Numbered from the stretch's first letter, positions 31,083 through 41,703 are shown. The stretch: DNA of 64,000 bases from Candidatus Competibacteraceae bacterium (GCA_014879445.1 JACSSC010000025.1:1-64000); one strand, 5' to 3'. Made by a program: numbers and translations. Notes: generated by a model from the sequence alone, not told the origin.

Positions 31083-31244
31083 TTAATGATGCCCGTGTTG
31101 TTCAGTAGCAGGTTGATTCGCATGATGGGCATCTGCATTTTTTGCAATTAGCCCCATGACAGGTATCAAAATTGCCATTGTGAGAACAAGAATAATCCAA
31201 ATTGAAACATTTTCACTTTGTTGAGAGTTGCTATGTGTGCTCAT
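31083..31244 (-). CDS. 53-aa His-rich single-TM small protein (not in the ORF track)
   Basis: Hand translation: MSTHSNSQQSENVSIWIILVLTMAILIPVMGLIAKNADAHHANQPATEQHGHH*. One TM segment plus His-rich tail. Confidence 0.55.
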   Translation of the reverse strand: MSTHSNSQQSENVSIWIILVLTMAILIPVMGLIAKNADAHHANQPATEQHGHH

Positions 31245-31353
31245 AATTAAAATTTTAAGACCAAAATAAGCAATTATTCAAACAGAATGCAATATCCTTA
31301 AGACATTTGCATCAGTTATAAAATTTGGCAAAATAATTGTAAATTTGCCACCT

Positions 31354-31761
31354 ATGAGAATCATAGGCATCATTGGGTTAATATTTGTATGGGGCTTGGG
31401 ATTTGCACAAGCACAACAAGGCACCGTAGTTATACATTACGAGCGTGGGATTGAATCATCTATTCATGCATTTATTGCCTCTGCACAAGAAGAAAAAACG
31501 AAAGGATTCAGGGTGCAGCTTTGTTCTGAATCGGGTAATAATGCCAAGGGCATTGCCAATTCCGTCAAATCTCAGTTTTTGCAACGATATCGCAAGGTTC
31601 CGGCATATTTGATATGGGAATCTCCTAATTTTAAAGTGCGTGTTGGTGATTTTAAAAATCGCTTAGATGCTACTTTATTTTGGAAACAAATTCAGGACTA
31701 TTTTCCTCAGTCCTACGTTGTTATGGATCAGATTAATTCCATTAAGATCGCTGAAAATTAA
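31354..31761 (+). CDS. SPOR-domain-like secreted protein
   Basis: MRIIGIIGLIFVWGLGFAQAQ signal; FRVQLCSESGNNAKGIANSVKSQFLQRYRKVPAYLIWESPNFKVRVGDFKNRLDATLFWKQIQDYFPQSYVV. Confidence 0.82.
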   Translation: MRIIGIIGLIFVWGLGFAQAQQGTVVIHYERGIESSIHAFIASAQEEKTKGFRVQLCSESGNNAKGIANSVKSQFLQRYRKVPAYLIWESPNFKVRVGDFKNRLDATLFWKQIQDYFPQSYVVMDQINSIKIAEN

Positions 31762-31763
31762 TT

Positions 31764-32543
31764 TTATTTCAATTTCTTCATATCTATTTCAAGCAATGTG
31801 GGACAATGATCTGAATGATATGCTTCAGATAATATTTCAGCCCTATTCAATGCTCTAAGTAAGGAAGCTGTTACAAACTGATAATCTATACGCCATCCTT
31901 TATTTTGCTTTCGAGCATTGTGTCTGAAGCTCCACCAAGTATATTGATGAGGTTCGGGATGATAAACCCTGAATGTATCAATAAAACCCGAATCCAAAAA
32001 ATTCGTTACCCATGCACGCTCAGCCGGTAAAAAACCGGTAGTGTTTTTATTGGAAATGGGATTATGTATATCAATTTCTTTGTGGCAAATATTCACATCA
32101 CCGGTAATAATAAGCTGCGGATGAGATTGCCTAAGATTTTGAATGTAGTTGTAAAAATCATCTAAGAATTTATATTTGAAATCCTGTCTATAATCTCCTG
32201 ATGTGCCTGAAGGGAAATAAGCCGAGATTACACTAAAACTACCAAAATCTGCTCTAATGACTCGCCCTTCATCGTCATAATCTTTCATACAACAGCCATA
32301 TTCAACATGAAGGGGTTTTTGTTTGGAAAGAATTCCGACACCACTATATCCCTTTTTTTGGGCGGGAAACCAATATGCATGATATCCCAAATCATCAAAC
32401 ACACCGTTGGGTAATTGGTCGGGAGTAGCTTTTATTTCCTGAAAACAAAGAATATCGGGATTTGCTGATTGAATCCATGTTGCCAATCCTTTTGAGAGTG
32501 CAGCCCGAATTCCATTTACATTGTAACTAATAATTCTTGTCAT
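31764..32543 (-). CDS. xth: Exodeoxyribonuclease III
   Basis: ISYNVNGIRAALSKGLATWIQ, DILCFQEIKA, ITGDVNICHKEIDIHNP, HSDHCPTLLEI. Confidence 0.95.
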   Translation of the reverse strand: MTRIISYNVNGIRAALSKGLATWIQSANPDILCFQEIKATPDQLPNGVFDDLGYHAYWFPAQKKGYSGVGILSKQKPLHVEYGCCMKDYDDEGRVIRADFGSFSVISAYFPSGTSGDYRQDFKYKFLDDFYNYIQNLRQSHPQLIITGDVNICHKEIDIHNPISNKNTTGFLPAERAWVTNFLDSGFIDTFRVYHPEPHQYTWWSFRHNARKQNKGWRIDYQFVTASLLRALNRAEILSEAYHSDHCPTLLEIDMKKLK

Positions 32544-32587
32544 ATTTTACATACATTAAAACACATAGAAAATTAGAGCGATTGAAA

Positions 32588-33382
32588 TCACTTTGAAAAA
32601 AATGTGCTGTTAATGATTGATTGAAATTCCTTATAAACAGATGGAGCTGCTGCTATTATTTCACTTCCAAACAGATAATCTTTATGACCAGAGAAATCGC
32701 TCAATACCCCTCCTGCTTCTTCCACAATTAACGCACCGGCTGCAACATCCCATGCATGTAGTCCAAATTCGTAATAGGCATCAAATCGTCCGCAGGCAAC
32801 ATAAGATAGGTCGAGAGCTGCAGTACCAATACGCCTGACTCCACGTGTTTGACGAATTATTTTTTCCAAAACAAGCAAAGTGGGCTGCATTTGAGCGAAG
32901 TTGTTCACTGAAAACCCCGTTGCTACAAGTGATTCTGTTAATGATTTTGCATGAGAAGTTTGAATCGGCTTATTATTCAAAAAACTTCCCTTGCCCCGAA
33001 TTGCTGAAAAAAGCTCATTAGATCCAACATCATATACAACTCCCATCACCAAATAATCATTTTGCATCAAAGCAATGCTAATACAATAATGTGGAATACG
33101 ATGTATAAAATTAGTAGTGCCATCAAGTGGATCAATAATCCAAGTAAACTCAGCTGATCGCTTTATTTGCCCACCTTCTTCATTGATATACGATGCTCCT
33201 TGCAATACTTTATCTAATGATTCAACAATGCGATTCTCAGCCGTTTTGTCAACGTAAGAAACCAAATCATGCAAACCTTTAGCTTGTATAGATGTAGGTT
33301 GAAATGTGGCAGCTTCTAATCGAATGTATTCGCCCACATTAATTGCAATTTGTTTAACCTGTTCTAATATTGAAGTCAGCAA
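32588..33382 (-). CDS. Inositol monophosphatase family protein
   Basis: WIIDPLDGTTNFIHRIPHYCISIAL; AWDVAAGALIVEEAGG. Confidence 0.95.
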   Translation of the reverse strand: MLTSILEQVKQIAINVGEYIRLEAATFQPTSIQAKGLHDLVSYVDKTAENRIVESLDKVLQGASYINEEGGQIKRSAEFTWIIDPLDGTTNFIHRIPHYCISIALMQNDYLVMGVVYDVGSNELFSAIRGKGSFLNNKPIQTSHAKSLTESLVATGFSVNNFAQMQPTLLVLEKIIRQTRGVRRIGTAALDLSYVACGRFDAYYEFGLHAWDVAAGALIVEEAGGVLSDFSGHKDYLFGSEIIAAAPSVYKEFQSIINSTFFSK

Positions 33383-33384
33383 AA

Positions 33385-34689
33385 CTAAATCTTTAATAAT
33401 TTGTGCTGAATTTTCCCTACTAATAACGCACCTGTGAGTCCAATTATAATGAGTGATGTAGCAATAATTTCAGCTTGGGTAATATGAAATCCAGCAATAT
33501 TATATGTGCTATTTACACGAATTTGTTCTATAAAGAAACGCTCAACACCATTTAAAATTAAGTAAATGGAGAAAATCATTCCTGCAGATTGAACACGGCG
33601 ACGTAATAACCAAAGTGAGAAAAAAATACAAAGTGCCATAAGTGTTTCGTAAAGGGGAGTGGGAAAGACCGGTAATGGCAAACGATTACAGTACTGACCC
33701 TGACATCCAGTGATAGGAATGCCTTCCTCATTCACGTTATGCGGAAAATCAAAAGCAAAAAAGGCATCTGGCAAAAATCCAAGAGCTGCGGGTTTTTTAA
33801 AATACGTATAATCCACTTCATCAACAGCATTGCCATAATAAAAAAATACCGGTTGGCCACTAGGCGTAAGTGCTTGCAAATCGGACAAAATGGAATCACG
33901 ATGTGCAATCGTATAGGTTCGGTCTTCTTGAATACGATACGCGCTATTGATAACACCCCAGTCGCCATCACCTGCTAGCAAACATCCGATACGCCCTACT
34001 CCATATGCTAAAATTAAACCTGGCGCCACCGAATCGGCTACATGCACTAAAGCAATTTTATTTTTTCTAACATACCACCATACACCACAAAAACCCCCAA
34101 TCAATCCTCCATAAAAAGTCAAGCCACTGGCAGAAATCAAGCTACCTATCGGATCGGCAATAAACTGATCCCAATATTCGAGATTATGAAAAATCTTAGC
34201 ACCAATGATACCAAAAAGTGCAGCAATCATAGTAATGTTTCCGACCAATTGATAGGGACGAATAACAATTGTTTCTTCTTTAGGTGTAGGGAGTTTTGCT
34301 TTTTCTTTTTCTCGATACTTTAAATAAGCAAAAATTCCACCAACTATCAGCCCTCCGATCAGGTTCCCCTCTAGAGAAAGAAGGTAGGCCTGAGGGTTTT
34401 GCTTAAAAAGCACTGAGTCCATGATAGCCCCAAGAATTTTAAACCCTAACACAAATCCCAACAATCCATTTGAGATCAATTCCCATTGAGATGCCGGTTT
34501 ACCTACCCATATTTTCTTGGGGATACCCCTTACCAAACCTTGTTTTTCTTTTCGCTTCAACTCTGAGGCAAGCACCCAAGCTGCAGATAGAAAAGCCAAT
34601 GCCACCATAAATCCAAATGTGGGTGGAAAATTAAAACTGAACTCGGTACCAAAAAGATAATTAATCAGATAATTTAGCGTAGGGAACAT
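33385..34689 (-). CDS. lgt: Prolipoprotein diacylglyceryl transferase
   Basis: GLTFYGGLIGGF, YGVGRIGCLLAGDGDWG, PTPLYE; 434 aa multi-pass. Confidence 0.92.
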   Translation of the reverse strand: MFPTLNYLINYLFGTEFSFNFPPTFGFMVALAFLSAAWVLASELKRKEKQGLVRGIPKKIWVGKPASQWELISNGLLGFVLGFKILGAIMDSVLFKQNPQAYLLSLEGNLIGGLIVGGIFAYLKYREKEKAKLPTPKEETIVIRPYQLVGNITMIAALFGIIGAKIFHNLEYWDQFIADPIGSLISASGLTFYGGLIGGFCGVWWYVRKNKIALVHVADSVAPGLILAYGVGRIGCLLAGDGDWGVINSAYRIQEDRTYTIAHRDSILSDLQALTPSGQPVFFYYGNAVDEVDYTYFKKPAALGFLPDAFFAFDFPHNVNEEGIPITGCQGQYCNRLPLPVFPTPLYETLMALCIFFSLWLLRRRVQSAGMIFSIYLILNGVERFFIEQIRVNSTYNIAGFHITQAEIIATSLIIIGLTGALLVGKIQHKLLKI

Positions 34690-34753
34690 AATATTGTTTT
34701 TAATAATCGAATTTAGTAGGGTAAAGGTATAAAGGTTTAGGGATTATTATTTA

Positions 34754-36484
34754 CTAATGTAGTCGGTTTTTGGTCCAACGCTCAAAAAATTTGAGCTGAC
34801 TAGGCATTAACTCATCATTTACATTAAGAGAATAATCGGGAAAATAATTTGCACTAGCAGGTGGCAAGTCGAAAACCCGAACTCGATTGTCAGCCGTTTT
34901 GGTTCGTAAATGAAGTGGATCTCCATTAAAATAATCAAACCATTGACGAATATTACTATTGATGCTCATCCCGTTAATTGTAGCAATGGTTTCGCCTGGT
35001 TGCATACCTGCAAAAAAAGCGGGCGATTCCGGAGCAATCATGGCAATTTTGCCACTGTCTTCACTCAATTTAATACCATAATTCCTTTCGTACAATTCCC
35101 GAGAAGGCGAAATATGCATCGACAAGCCGACATGTCGTAATGTTGAAGCTAATAAAGGTTCAAAATCATCAATGCCCCAAACATACTTCTCAAAAAAAGG
35201 TTTCATCGAACACCCGGCGAAATGCTCAACCGTATTTACATAATCCATCTCACTATATCCTATTCCTCTTTTAGCGAAATTAATATACAGCGACTTCATC
35301 ACATCATCTAATCCATATTTCCCTTCACTAAGTTGAATGATAAGGATATCAAGCATCATAGCAAGCAATGCACCTTCGTTGTATATGGAAGTTTTTCGAT
35401 GAGGCACTCCTGGGTCATATCCATCCACCCACATATCAAAAGACGCCTCGGAAACAGACATGTTGAATCTGGCATAATTATGAAAATGCTTGTTCAACCA
35501 TTCATGAACACATTCAAAAAACTGAGTTTGAGAAAAAACATTTGCTCTAAACAACATGATATCTCCCATATAAGTCGTAACCCCCTCGGCCACATACCCT
35601 GTTCTAAAATAGTTTTCACGAGCAAAATCATAAGGTAACATTTCTACCGGCCTTATTTTCTTGATATTCCAGCTATGATAAAATTCGTGTGACGATAGAC
35701 CGAGCAAATGATCATATCCTTCTTTAAACACATTGTATGATGGCCCAATCATACAAACTGTCGAATTTTCGTGCTCTACTCCATGATAAGATTTATGAGG
35801 TGTAATCTGAAAAAGGAAATGATATTCCTTTTCGGGGAATTCGCTGTAGGCCAATATTTGCTCATTCATAAAGCGTGTAAAATCATGTTCAATACGTTCG
35901 AAATCGGGCTTACATTCGCCTTGAAACCAAAAATACACATCAAGATTATGAATTTTGCAGGAGTGCATTTTGAGTGAAGGACTGGAAATAAAAGGGCTGT
36001 CAGCTAATCGATCAAAATGAGGTGCCGAAAGTATATTCCCGGCTTGATTCCCTCCTTCAAGCCCCGATGCAATTTTCCATCCTTCAGGTAGAATGAGTTG
36101 TATTTCGCATGGTTCTTGCTCTTTTCCTTTTGCAAAAAGAAAACAATTCACGGGATTTACATACAATTGATCATCGCTAAGGTATGTCGATCCTGCATTT
36201 AGAATTGCGGCATAATAATTATAGCGCAGCGTTAATGCTCCTCTAGCAGGTAATAAAATCTGCCATGTTTCGCGTGATGATTTTTCAATTGATAGTGGGT
36301 TTTGCTGAGCATCATATGCCTGAACTCGCAAAATATTGCGAGCAAAATTTCCTAATTCATAACGACCCGGACGCCATGCAGGCAACTGCATTGTGAGAAC
36401 TCCGGCTTCTGCTTCCGGAATTTGTATTTCAATGTTGATGATTTGAGAAGATGCCTGATGCCATGATAGTATATAACGAATCAT
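34754..36484 (-). CDS. M61 family peptidase with PDZ domain
   Basis: SSHEFYHSWNIKKIRP, ENYFRTGYVAEGVTTYMGD; PDZ-like ESPAFFAGMQPGETIATINGM. Confidence 0.92.
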   Translation of the reverse strand: MIRYILSWHQASSQIINIEIQIPEAEAGVLTMQLPAWRPGRYELGNFARNILRVQAYDAQQNPLSIEKSSRETWQILLPARGALTLRYNYYAAILNAGSTYLSDDQLYVNPVNCFLFAKGKEQEPCEIQLILPEGWKIASGLEGGNQAGNILSAPHFDRLADSPFISSPSLKMHSCKIHNLDVYFWFQGECKPDFERIEHDFTRFMNEQILAYSEFPEKEYHFLFQITPHKSYHGVEHENSTVCMIGPSYNVFKEGYDHLLGLSSHEFYHSWNIKKIRPVEMLPYDFARENYFRTGYVAEGVTTYMGDIMLFRANVFSQTQFFECVHEWLNKHFHNYARFNMSVSEASFDMWVDGYDPGVPHRKTSIYNEGALLAMMLDILIIQLSEGKYGLDDVMKSLYINFAKRGIGYSEMDYVNTVEHFAGCSMKPFFEKYVWGIDDFEPLLASTLRHVGLSMHISPSRELYERNYGIKLSEDSGKIAMIAPESPAFFAGMQPGETIATINGMSINSNIRQWFDYFNGDPLHLRTKTADNRVRVFDLPPASANYFPDYSLNVNDELMPSQLKFFERWTKNRLH

Positions 36485-36524
36485 CTTTTTTTCTCAAATG
36501 TACATAAACATGATTGGGATACAA

Positions 36525-36558
36525 ACAAAAAAGGAACAGCCGAATCGCTGTTCCTTTT
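36525..36558 (-). terminator. Rho-independent terminator of the M43 metalloprotease gene
   Basis: aaggaacagc-cgaatc-gctgttcctt (36531-36556); A-rich on + upstream gives a U-run on the minus transcript. Confidence 0.8.
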
Positions 36559-36578
36559 CATAATTAAGATAGCTGCGT

Positions 36579-38834
36579 TTAATCAGCAATTATTTTTTGT
36601 GTTGATGCCACTCCATTAATTTGCAAGCGAACAAAATACACGCCTGAAGCACCAAGTTTTGATCTGTCTAACTCAAAAATCTGTTCGCCTTGTTTCAAAT
36701 TCCCTGCATATAAATTAAATACTATCCTTCCGGTAATATCAAGTATATCTACTTTTACATCACCTGCAGTAAGAAGCTGAAAATATACTTGCGAAATTTG
36801 GGTAACCGGATTCGGGAATATACTGAAATCGGTTTGACCGGTTATATTCTCTTCCACGCCAATGGCCTGAGAATTTTCAATCAATACATCGTCAATATAG
36901 AAGTCGTTTCCATATTGGCCGCCACTTTTCCAAAGAAACATGAGTCGAACATTATCTTCATTCAGATAGGGGGTAATATTAACTGATGCTTCTTTCCATT
37001 GAGCTGCCGTTGTTGGAATAAAACCACCAGGGGCTAAGCCGGCAGTAATAAGACGCACTCCTTTAAGTGTTGCAGTAGCTGTCCCATCAACCGTAATCTG
37101 ACGACGTGACCAATTAAGGCCACAATTGGTAGAAACGTACACGCTGAGTTCATCATTCTGCTCCACATAGGGATTGTCTGTCATTTTAGCATAAGCATAT
37201 TTAAATGTAAGCTTATCATTTTCGATGGTTGTAAGATCAAACATTGGAGAGATTAACGCGTCTGTTTCGAAAGTAATATTATTATCATTCTTTAAACGCA
37301 TAGATTTTGTGCTGAGATAGCCGGCTGTTTCAAACCACTCCCAACGGTTGTTTAGGTTCCCCTCATTAACTGCAAGCCATTTGCCTTGCTCATATAAACT
37401 GCCATATTCAAAGGGCTCGTAATAGATATGACTTGATACATCTGCTACATCATTATATACCCTAACATAATCCTGACGCTCTTTTGTATGAGAGCCCACA
37501 GCATTGGTTGCCGTAAGCGTTACATCATACACCCCAGCTGTATTATAAGTTACAACAGGAGCGGATGAAGTAGAAGTAGCAGGACTTCCACCTTCAAACA
37601 TCCAATCAAGCGAACTGGGAGTAGCATTGTATGTGCCGTGAGCAAATGTAAGAGATTGGCCTGCACAGAGGAGCTTGGTAGTAAACACTTCGTTGGTGCC
37701 GGTACGACTCCAAAAATCAGCAATGGGTGCAGGGGAGCAAGGACTGGCATAGGCAGCATCATCCGTACCCGTTTGAATATTATTAGCACTGGTAATTAAG
37801 CTGCCACGGAATGAGATAGTATTCAATACAAATTCAATTTTACTCTTTTGACCTTTGCTGAACATCCACAAACACTGGTCGGCGGTATAGTCCATAAAGT
37901 TCATCCACATCTCCCCAATCGTATCTCGCATATATAAATCTACATCGTAGCAAGTAGCCGTTTTGGGAATGGGGAAACAGCTTCCACCACTAAAATTTGG
38001 TCCAAAATGAACAGGGGTATCGTCAATGCCGTCACTTCCACAATCTTCATCTCCCCAAATATGAAAAAGACCCAGCCAATGACCGGCTTCGTGAGTTAAT
38101 GTAGCTCCTGTATTTCCAACGGCTGTGCCTGAAGTACCAAAGACGTTGTGCAAAACAGCCACACCATCTGTAGAGGTGAGCGGATATTGCGAGCCAAAGG
38201 CAAAAGGAAACTGGGCATACCCCAAAATGGTGCCCCATTGTGTATCGTTAAAGATAGATTTAACCACCCATACATTAAAATATTTTTCACGATCCCAGTA
38301 GCTGGTTTGCTTGAATTTGGTGAAATCTTTGGCCTGATTGGTTTTAGGGGTATAAACACGAACGATGCCGTCTGTACAATTGCCCTGAGGGTCGAGTGTG
38401 GCTAACCTAAATTCAATGTTGCAATTTGCAACCAACGTATCAAATGTGGGATGCGCCACAAAAGATGGAGTGGTAAGTGCCGAATTGTTTGCATTAAAGT
38501 CCTTGTTAAGTGCAACCATTTGACTCTGAATTTGCGACTTCGAAATGTTTTCGGTACCCCCTTCATGTAATACATGTACTACAACCGGAATAATACGAGC
38601 TCCAGACTCTGATAATTCAAACTGATGAATATCGGCCTGCTGCAACCATAGTTGAAATTCCTGCATAAAAGCTTCCTTCTGAAGCTGAAATCCCGGATAT
38701 TCTTTTTCTATCATCTGGGTTTCGCTTCCGCATCCGTTCTGCTGTTGGGCAAGAGTAGCCAATGGTAAACTCAGCCATACAACTACAGCACACATGGCGG
38801 GCCGAAACAAACGGTTGTAAAATTCTCTTCTCAT
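36579..38834 (-). CDS. M43 (pappalysin-like) zinc metalloprotease with PKD domain and T9SS type A sorting domain
   Basis: THEAGHWLGLFHIWG plus MDYTADQCLWMFSKGQ; PKD SLDWMFEGGSPATSTSSAPVVTYNTAGVYDVTLTATN; CTD FSIFPNPVTQ..GVYFVRLQINGVASTQKIIAD. Start placed at MRREF. Confidence 0.92.
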   Translation of the reverse strand: MRREFYNRLFRPAMCAVVVWLSLPLATLAQQQNGCGSETQMIEKEYPGFQLQKEAFMQEFQLWLQQADIHQFELSESGARIIPVVVHVLHEGGTENISKSQIQSQMVALNKDFNANNSALTTPSFVAHPTFDTLVANCNIEFRLATLDPQGNCTDGIVRVYTPKTNQAKDFTKFKQTSYWDREKYFNVWVVKSIFNDTQWGTILGYAQFPFAFGSQYPLTSTDGVAVLHNVFGTSGTAVGNTGATLTHEAGHWLGLFHIWGDEDCGSDGIDDTPVHFGPNFSGGSCFPIPKTATCYDVDLYMRDTIGEMWMNFMDYTADQCLWMFSKGQKSKIEFVLNTISFRGSLITSANNIQTGTDDAAYASPCSPAPIADFWSRTGTNEVFTTKLLCAGQSLTFAHGTYNATPSSLDWMFEGGSPATSTSSAPVVTYNTAGVYDVTLTATNAVGSHTKERQDYVRVYNDVADVSSHIYYEPFEYGSLYEQGKWLAVNEGNLNNRWEWFETAGYLSTKSMRLKNDNNITFETDALISPMFDLTTIENDKLTFKYAYAKMTDNPYVEQNDELSVYVSTNCGLNWSRRQITVDGTATATLKGVRLITAGLAPGGFIPTTAAQWKEASVNITPYLNEDNVRLMFLWKSGGQYGNDFYIDDVLIENSQAIGVEENITGQTDFSIFPNPVTQISQVYFQLLTAGDVKVDILDITGRIVFNLYAGNLKQGEQIFELDRSKLGASGVYFVRLQINGVASTQKIIAD

Positions 38835-39102
38835 AACTTTAACTTTTGTTTGATACAAAATTGATTCAATATGCCTCACAAAAAAATAACATTTTTTAAA
38901 GGTTATCGTCCTGTTTTAACAAGTTTACAAAACTATATGAAATATGAAGAATAGCCAAACATCATGTTAATTTTTCCAACTTTCGTTATAACATTTTGCC
39001 AATATGCTGTTTATAAGCATTTTAACAATTTGGCTATTTATGATTGATCGGAATCATGGCCTGGTGTTTTGAAAACCGCTTAGCGTTCTTTTCCTTTGCT
39101 GT

Positions 39103-40719
39103 ATGATTGAACATCAAATTGCTTTTGCAAAAGCCGGTATCGGAAGCCATCTGTTTCATGATTATCTGAATGGCCATGTCCCTGTCAGGTTGTTTTATCA
39201 ATACGAACCCTCAATAAAAGGGATTGGAGAGGCCATAGAGCAGAGATTAGAGCATCCTGTAAACAGACAAGCATTGCATCATGTTTTGCAGAGACAATAC
39301 GCTGGAATCAACACAGGCCCAGAGGTTTCATCCAATATTGACTTACTGTTACAACCCAACACCTTGACGATAACCACAGGGCATCAACTAACCCTCGTAG
39401 CATCGCCCCTATTCTACATTTATAAAATCGCCTCTGCAATTTCATTGTGTCGCCATCTTTCTGCCACCCATCCTACTCATCATTTCGTGCCTGTTTTATG
39501 GATGAATTCAGAAGATCACGATTTTGAGGAAATAAATCACTGCTGGATGGATGGACAAAAATTTGTTTGGAGCCCGCCTGACGGGCCTGCCATACCGGTT
39601 GGAAATCGCTCACTCGAAAATATAGACCACTTTTTCTCATCCATTTTGGGAAATTTTATCAAGAACGATACATTAACCAACGTTTTGAAGGAGTGGAAGG
39701 AGATTTACATGCAAAGCAAAAACCTTACTGAAGCTACACACAAACTGATTCATACATTATTTGGCAGATATGGTCTCGTTATCGTTGACCAACAGGATTT
39801 GGAATTAAAAAAAATAGCCCTGCCCGTTTTTAGAAATGAATTGAGCCGGCAACTCTCCTACCATCACGTAAGCCATAGTATGGATTTGCTGCATAATTTG
39901 GGATATGAAAGCCAAGCAAACCCACGTTACATCAATCTTTTTTATTCAGACAACCAATATGGCAGAAACAGAATAGAGGTTGATTCCCAAAATGGATTTA
40001 CAGTATTAAACAGTCCTGTACGTTTTACTATAAACGACTTTGAGCACAATACAGAAACATTATTGCAGGCATTAAGTACCAATGTTATTACACGTCCGTT
40101 ATACCAACAATCTATCTTGCCCGATATCGTCACAATTGGAGGCCCGGCAGAAGTGGCATATTGGCTGCAATACAAATCCATGTTCGACGCATCTGGAATA
40201 TTTTATCCAGTTGTTCTGATGAGAGATTCATTTTTGTTTTTACCTGAAAAAAAATTACATAAACTTCATAAACTAGGGTTCAGCATTTCAGATATAACAG
40301 AAAATCCATCCGTTTTATTGAAACTTTATATACAACACAACGAAGAATCATTTGACCCACTGGGCATCTGTGACAAGCTTTCTGAGCTATTTCAGGAATT
40401 AGCTCAACACATGAGGAAAGCCGATTCTACACTGCAACCAGCAGCCGAAGCATCGTTGAAAAGAACTCTAAAAGAAATCAAAAAATTAGAAGAGAAATAC
40501 TACAGGTCGTTGCGTAAGAAAAATCATCTTGCGGCAGAAAATTTCAGACAGCTTCATGAATGGTGTTATCCGAACGGTGTATTTCAGGAGCGCATTACCC
40601 ACATGCTCGACCTAACAGCCACACCAGACACTTGGATCGAATCACTCCTACAAGATTGCAACCCACTGGATCATCACATAAAAATTATTTCCCATGAGTA
40701 CTCAAATGGAAGAACCTGA
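39103..40719 (+). CDS. bshC: Bacillithiol biosynthesis cysteine-adding enzyme BshC
   Basis: TITTGHQLTLVASPLFYIYKIASAI, PVLWMNSEDHDFEEINH, GGPAEVAYWLQYKSMFDA, FLPEKK. Confidence 0.92.
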   Translation: MIEHQIAFAKAGIGSHLFHDYLNGHVPVRLFYQYEPSIKGIGEAIEQRLEHPVNRQALHHVLQRQYAGINTGPEVSSNIDLLLQPNTLTITTGHQLTLVASPLFYIYKIASAISLCRHLSATHPTHHFVPVLWMNSEDHDFEEINHCWMDGQKFVWSPPDGPAIPVGNRSLENIDHFFSSILGNFIKNDTLTNVLKEWKEIYMQSKNLTEATHKLIHTLFGRYGLVIVDQQDLELKKIALPVFRNELSRQLSYHHVSHSMDLLHNLGYESQANPRYINLFYSDNQYGRNRIEVDSQNGFTVLNSPVRFTINDFEHNTETLLQALSTNVITRPLYQQSILPDIVTIGGPAEVAYWLQYKSMFDASGIFYPVVLMRDSFLFLPEKKLHKLHKLGFSISDITENPSVLLKLYIQHNEESFDPLGICDKLSELFQELAQHMRKADSTLQPAAEASLKRTLKEIKKLEEKYYRSLRKKNHLAAENFRQLHEWCYPNGVFQERITHMLDLTATPDTWIESLLQDCNPLDHHIKIISHEYSNGRT

Positions 40720-41206
40720 TAAAACAAGTCAGTCAAAGCAGCGTCAACGAATATCTATTACAACATTTGGGCTGGCTTGTCTTTGCTTCTTGCTTCCATT
40801 CTGTGTTCTTACCTGTGGCAATGATCGTATTGATGAAAAAACATATTCAGGGATTGACATGATGTTGTTACGATTTGGAAATGAAAACCCCGGATTTGGT
40901 GGTTATGCTGACATATTTACGATATTAGCCTTTGTAATGATTATTGGAGGTCTTATCCTCTCAATTTTCAAAGGCAATTACATATGGCGTTCCATTTCCG
41001 GCTCTGCTGCCGTTGTATGTCTGATGATATTATATGTATATGTTAGAGACCAAATCAAATACTCATCACACGAAATGGCAAATTTTATTGAAGTAAAATT
41101 TCGTATTGGATACTTTTTGGCTCTTTTTTTTGCTTTGGTCGGTGCTATTCTGAATTTTAGATATGACCGAGAGGAAAAGGCAGAAAAAAAGAAAGCCGGA
41201 ACATAA
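40694..41206 (+). CDS. Hypothetical four-TM membrane protein
   Basis: 170 aa; repeated hydrophobic segments (FGLACLCFLLPFCVLTC.., IFTILAFVMIIGGLILSIF..). Starts inside the bshC 3' end. Confidence 0.65.
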   Translation: MSTQMEEPDKTSQSKQRQRISITTFGLACLCFLLPFCVLTCGNDRIDEKTYSGIDMMLLRFGNENPGFGGYADIFTILAFVMIIGGLILSIFKGNYIWRSISGSAAVVCLMILYVYVRDQIKYSSHEMANFIEVKFRIGYFLALFFALVGAILNFRYDREEKAEKKKAGT

Positions 41207-41222
41207 GATCCGGCTTTTCTCA
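41192..41222. terminator. Shared convergent (bidirectional) terminator
   Basis: aaagccgga (41192-41200) / tccggcttt (41209-41217), flanked by A-run and T-run between convergent genes. Confidence 0.8.
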
Positions 41223-41237
41223 AAAATGATTTTATGT

Positions 41238-41582
41238 TTAAGCAGTAAAAATCTTTTCTTTAATCTTGGCAGCTTTACCTTTAGCTTCGCGAAGATAAAA
41301 CAAACGAGCACGACGAACTTTACCACGTTTTAATACCTCAATGCTGTCAATAAATGGAGAGTTGAATGGAAATATACGTTCAACACCCACACCATTAGAA
41401 ATTTTGCGAAGGGTAAATGTTGCTGTTTTCATTTGCAATACAACCCCTTGAAATTTCTGGATACGCTCTTTGTTTCCTTCTTTAATCTTATAGGAAAGTA
41501 TAATAGTATCGCCAGGGCCAAATTCGGGTAAAGCGTTTGAAGTAACAAATTTTTCCTGCACTTGCTTGATGAGATTGTCCAT
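41238..41582 (-). CDS. rplS: 50S ribosomal protein L19
   Basis: [72 protein letters not shown]. Confidence 0.97.
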   Translation of the reverse strand: MDNLIKQVQEKFVTSNALPEFGPGDTIILSYKIKEGNKERIQKFQGVVLQMKTATFTLRKISNGVGVERIFPFNSPFIDSIEVLKRGKVRRARLFYLREAKGKAAKIKEKIFTA

Positions 41583-41703
41583 TTTTTATCAAATTTTAGG
41601 GGTGCAATGATACAAATTATTTTGATGCCAAACAATCTTTGCTGTTTTTTTACAATATTTACGCCAACAACTTCATATCAATTTTACATCAAAACACCAA
41701 AAA

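Noticed and set aside
39103-40719. bshC as evidence of a local bacillithiol gene cluster
   Set aside because: No bshA or bshB next to it; in Bacteroidetes these genes are commonly dispersed, so nothing unusual can be claimed.
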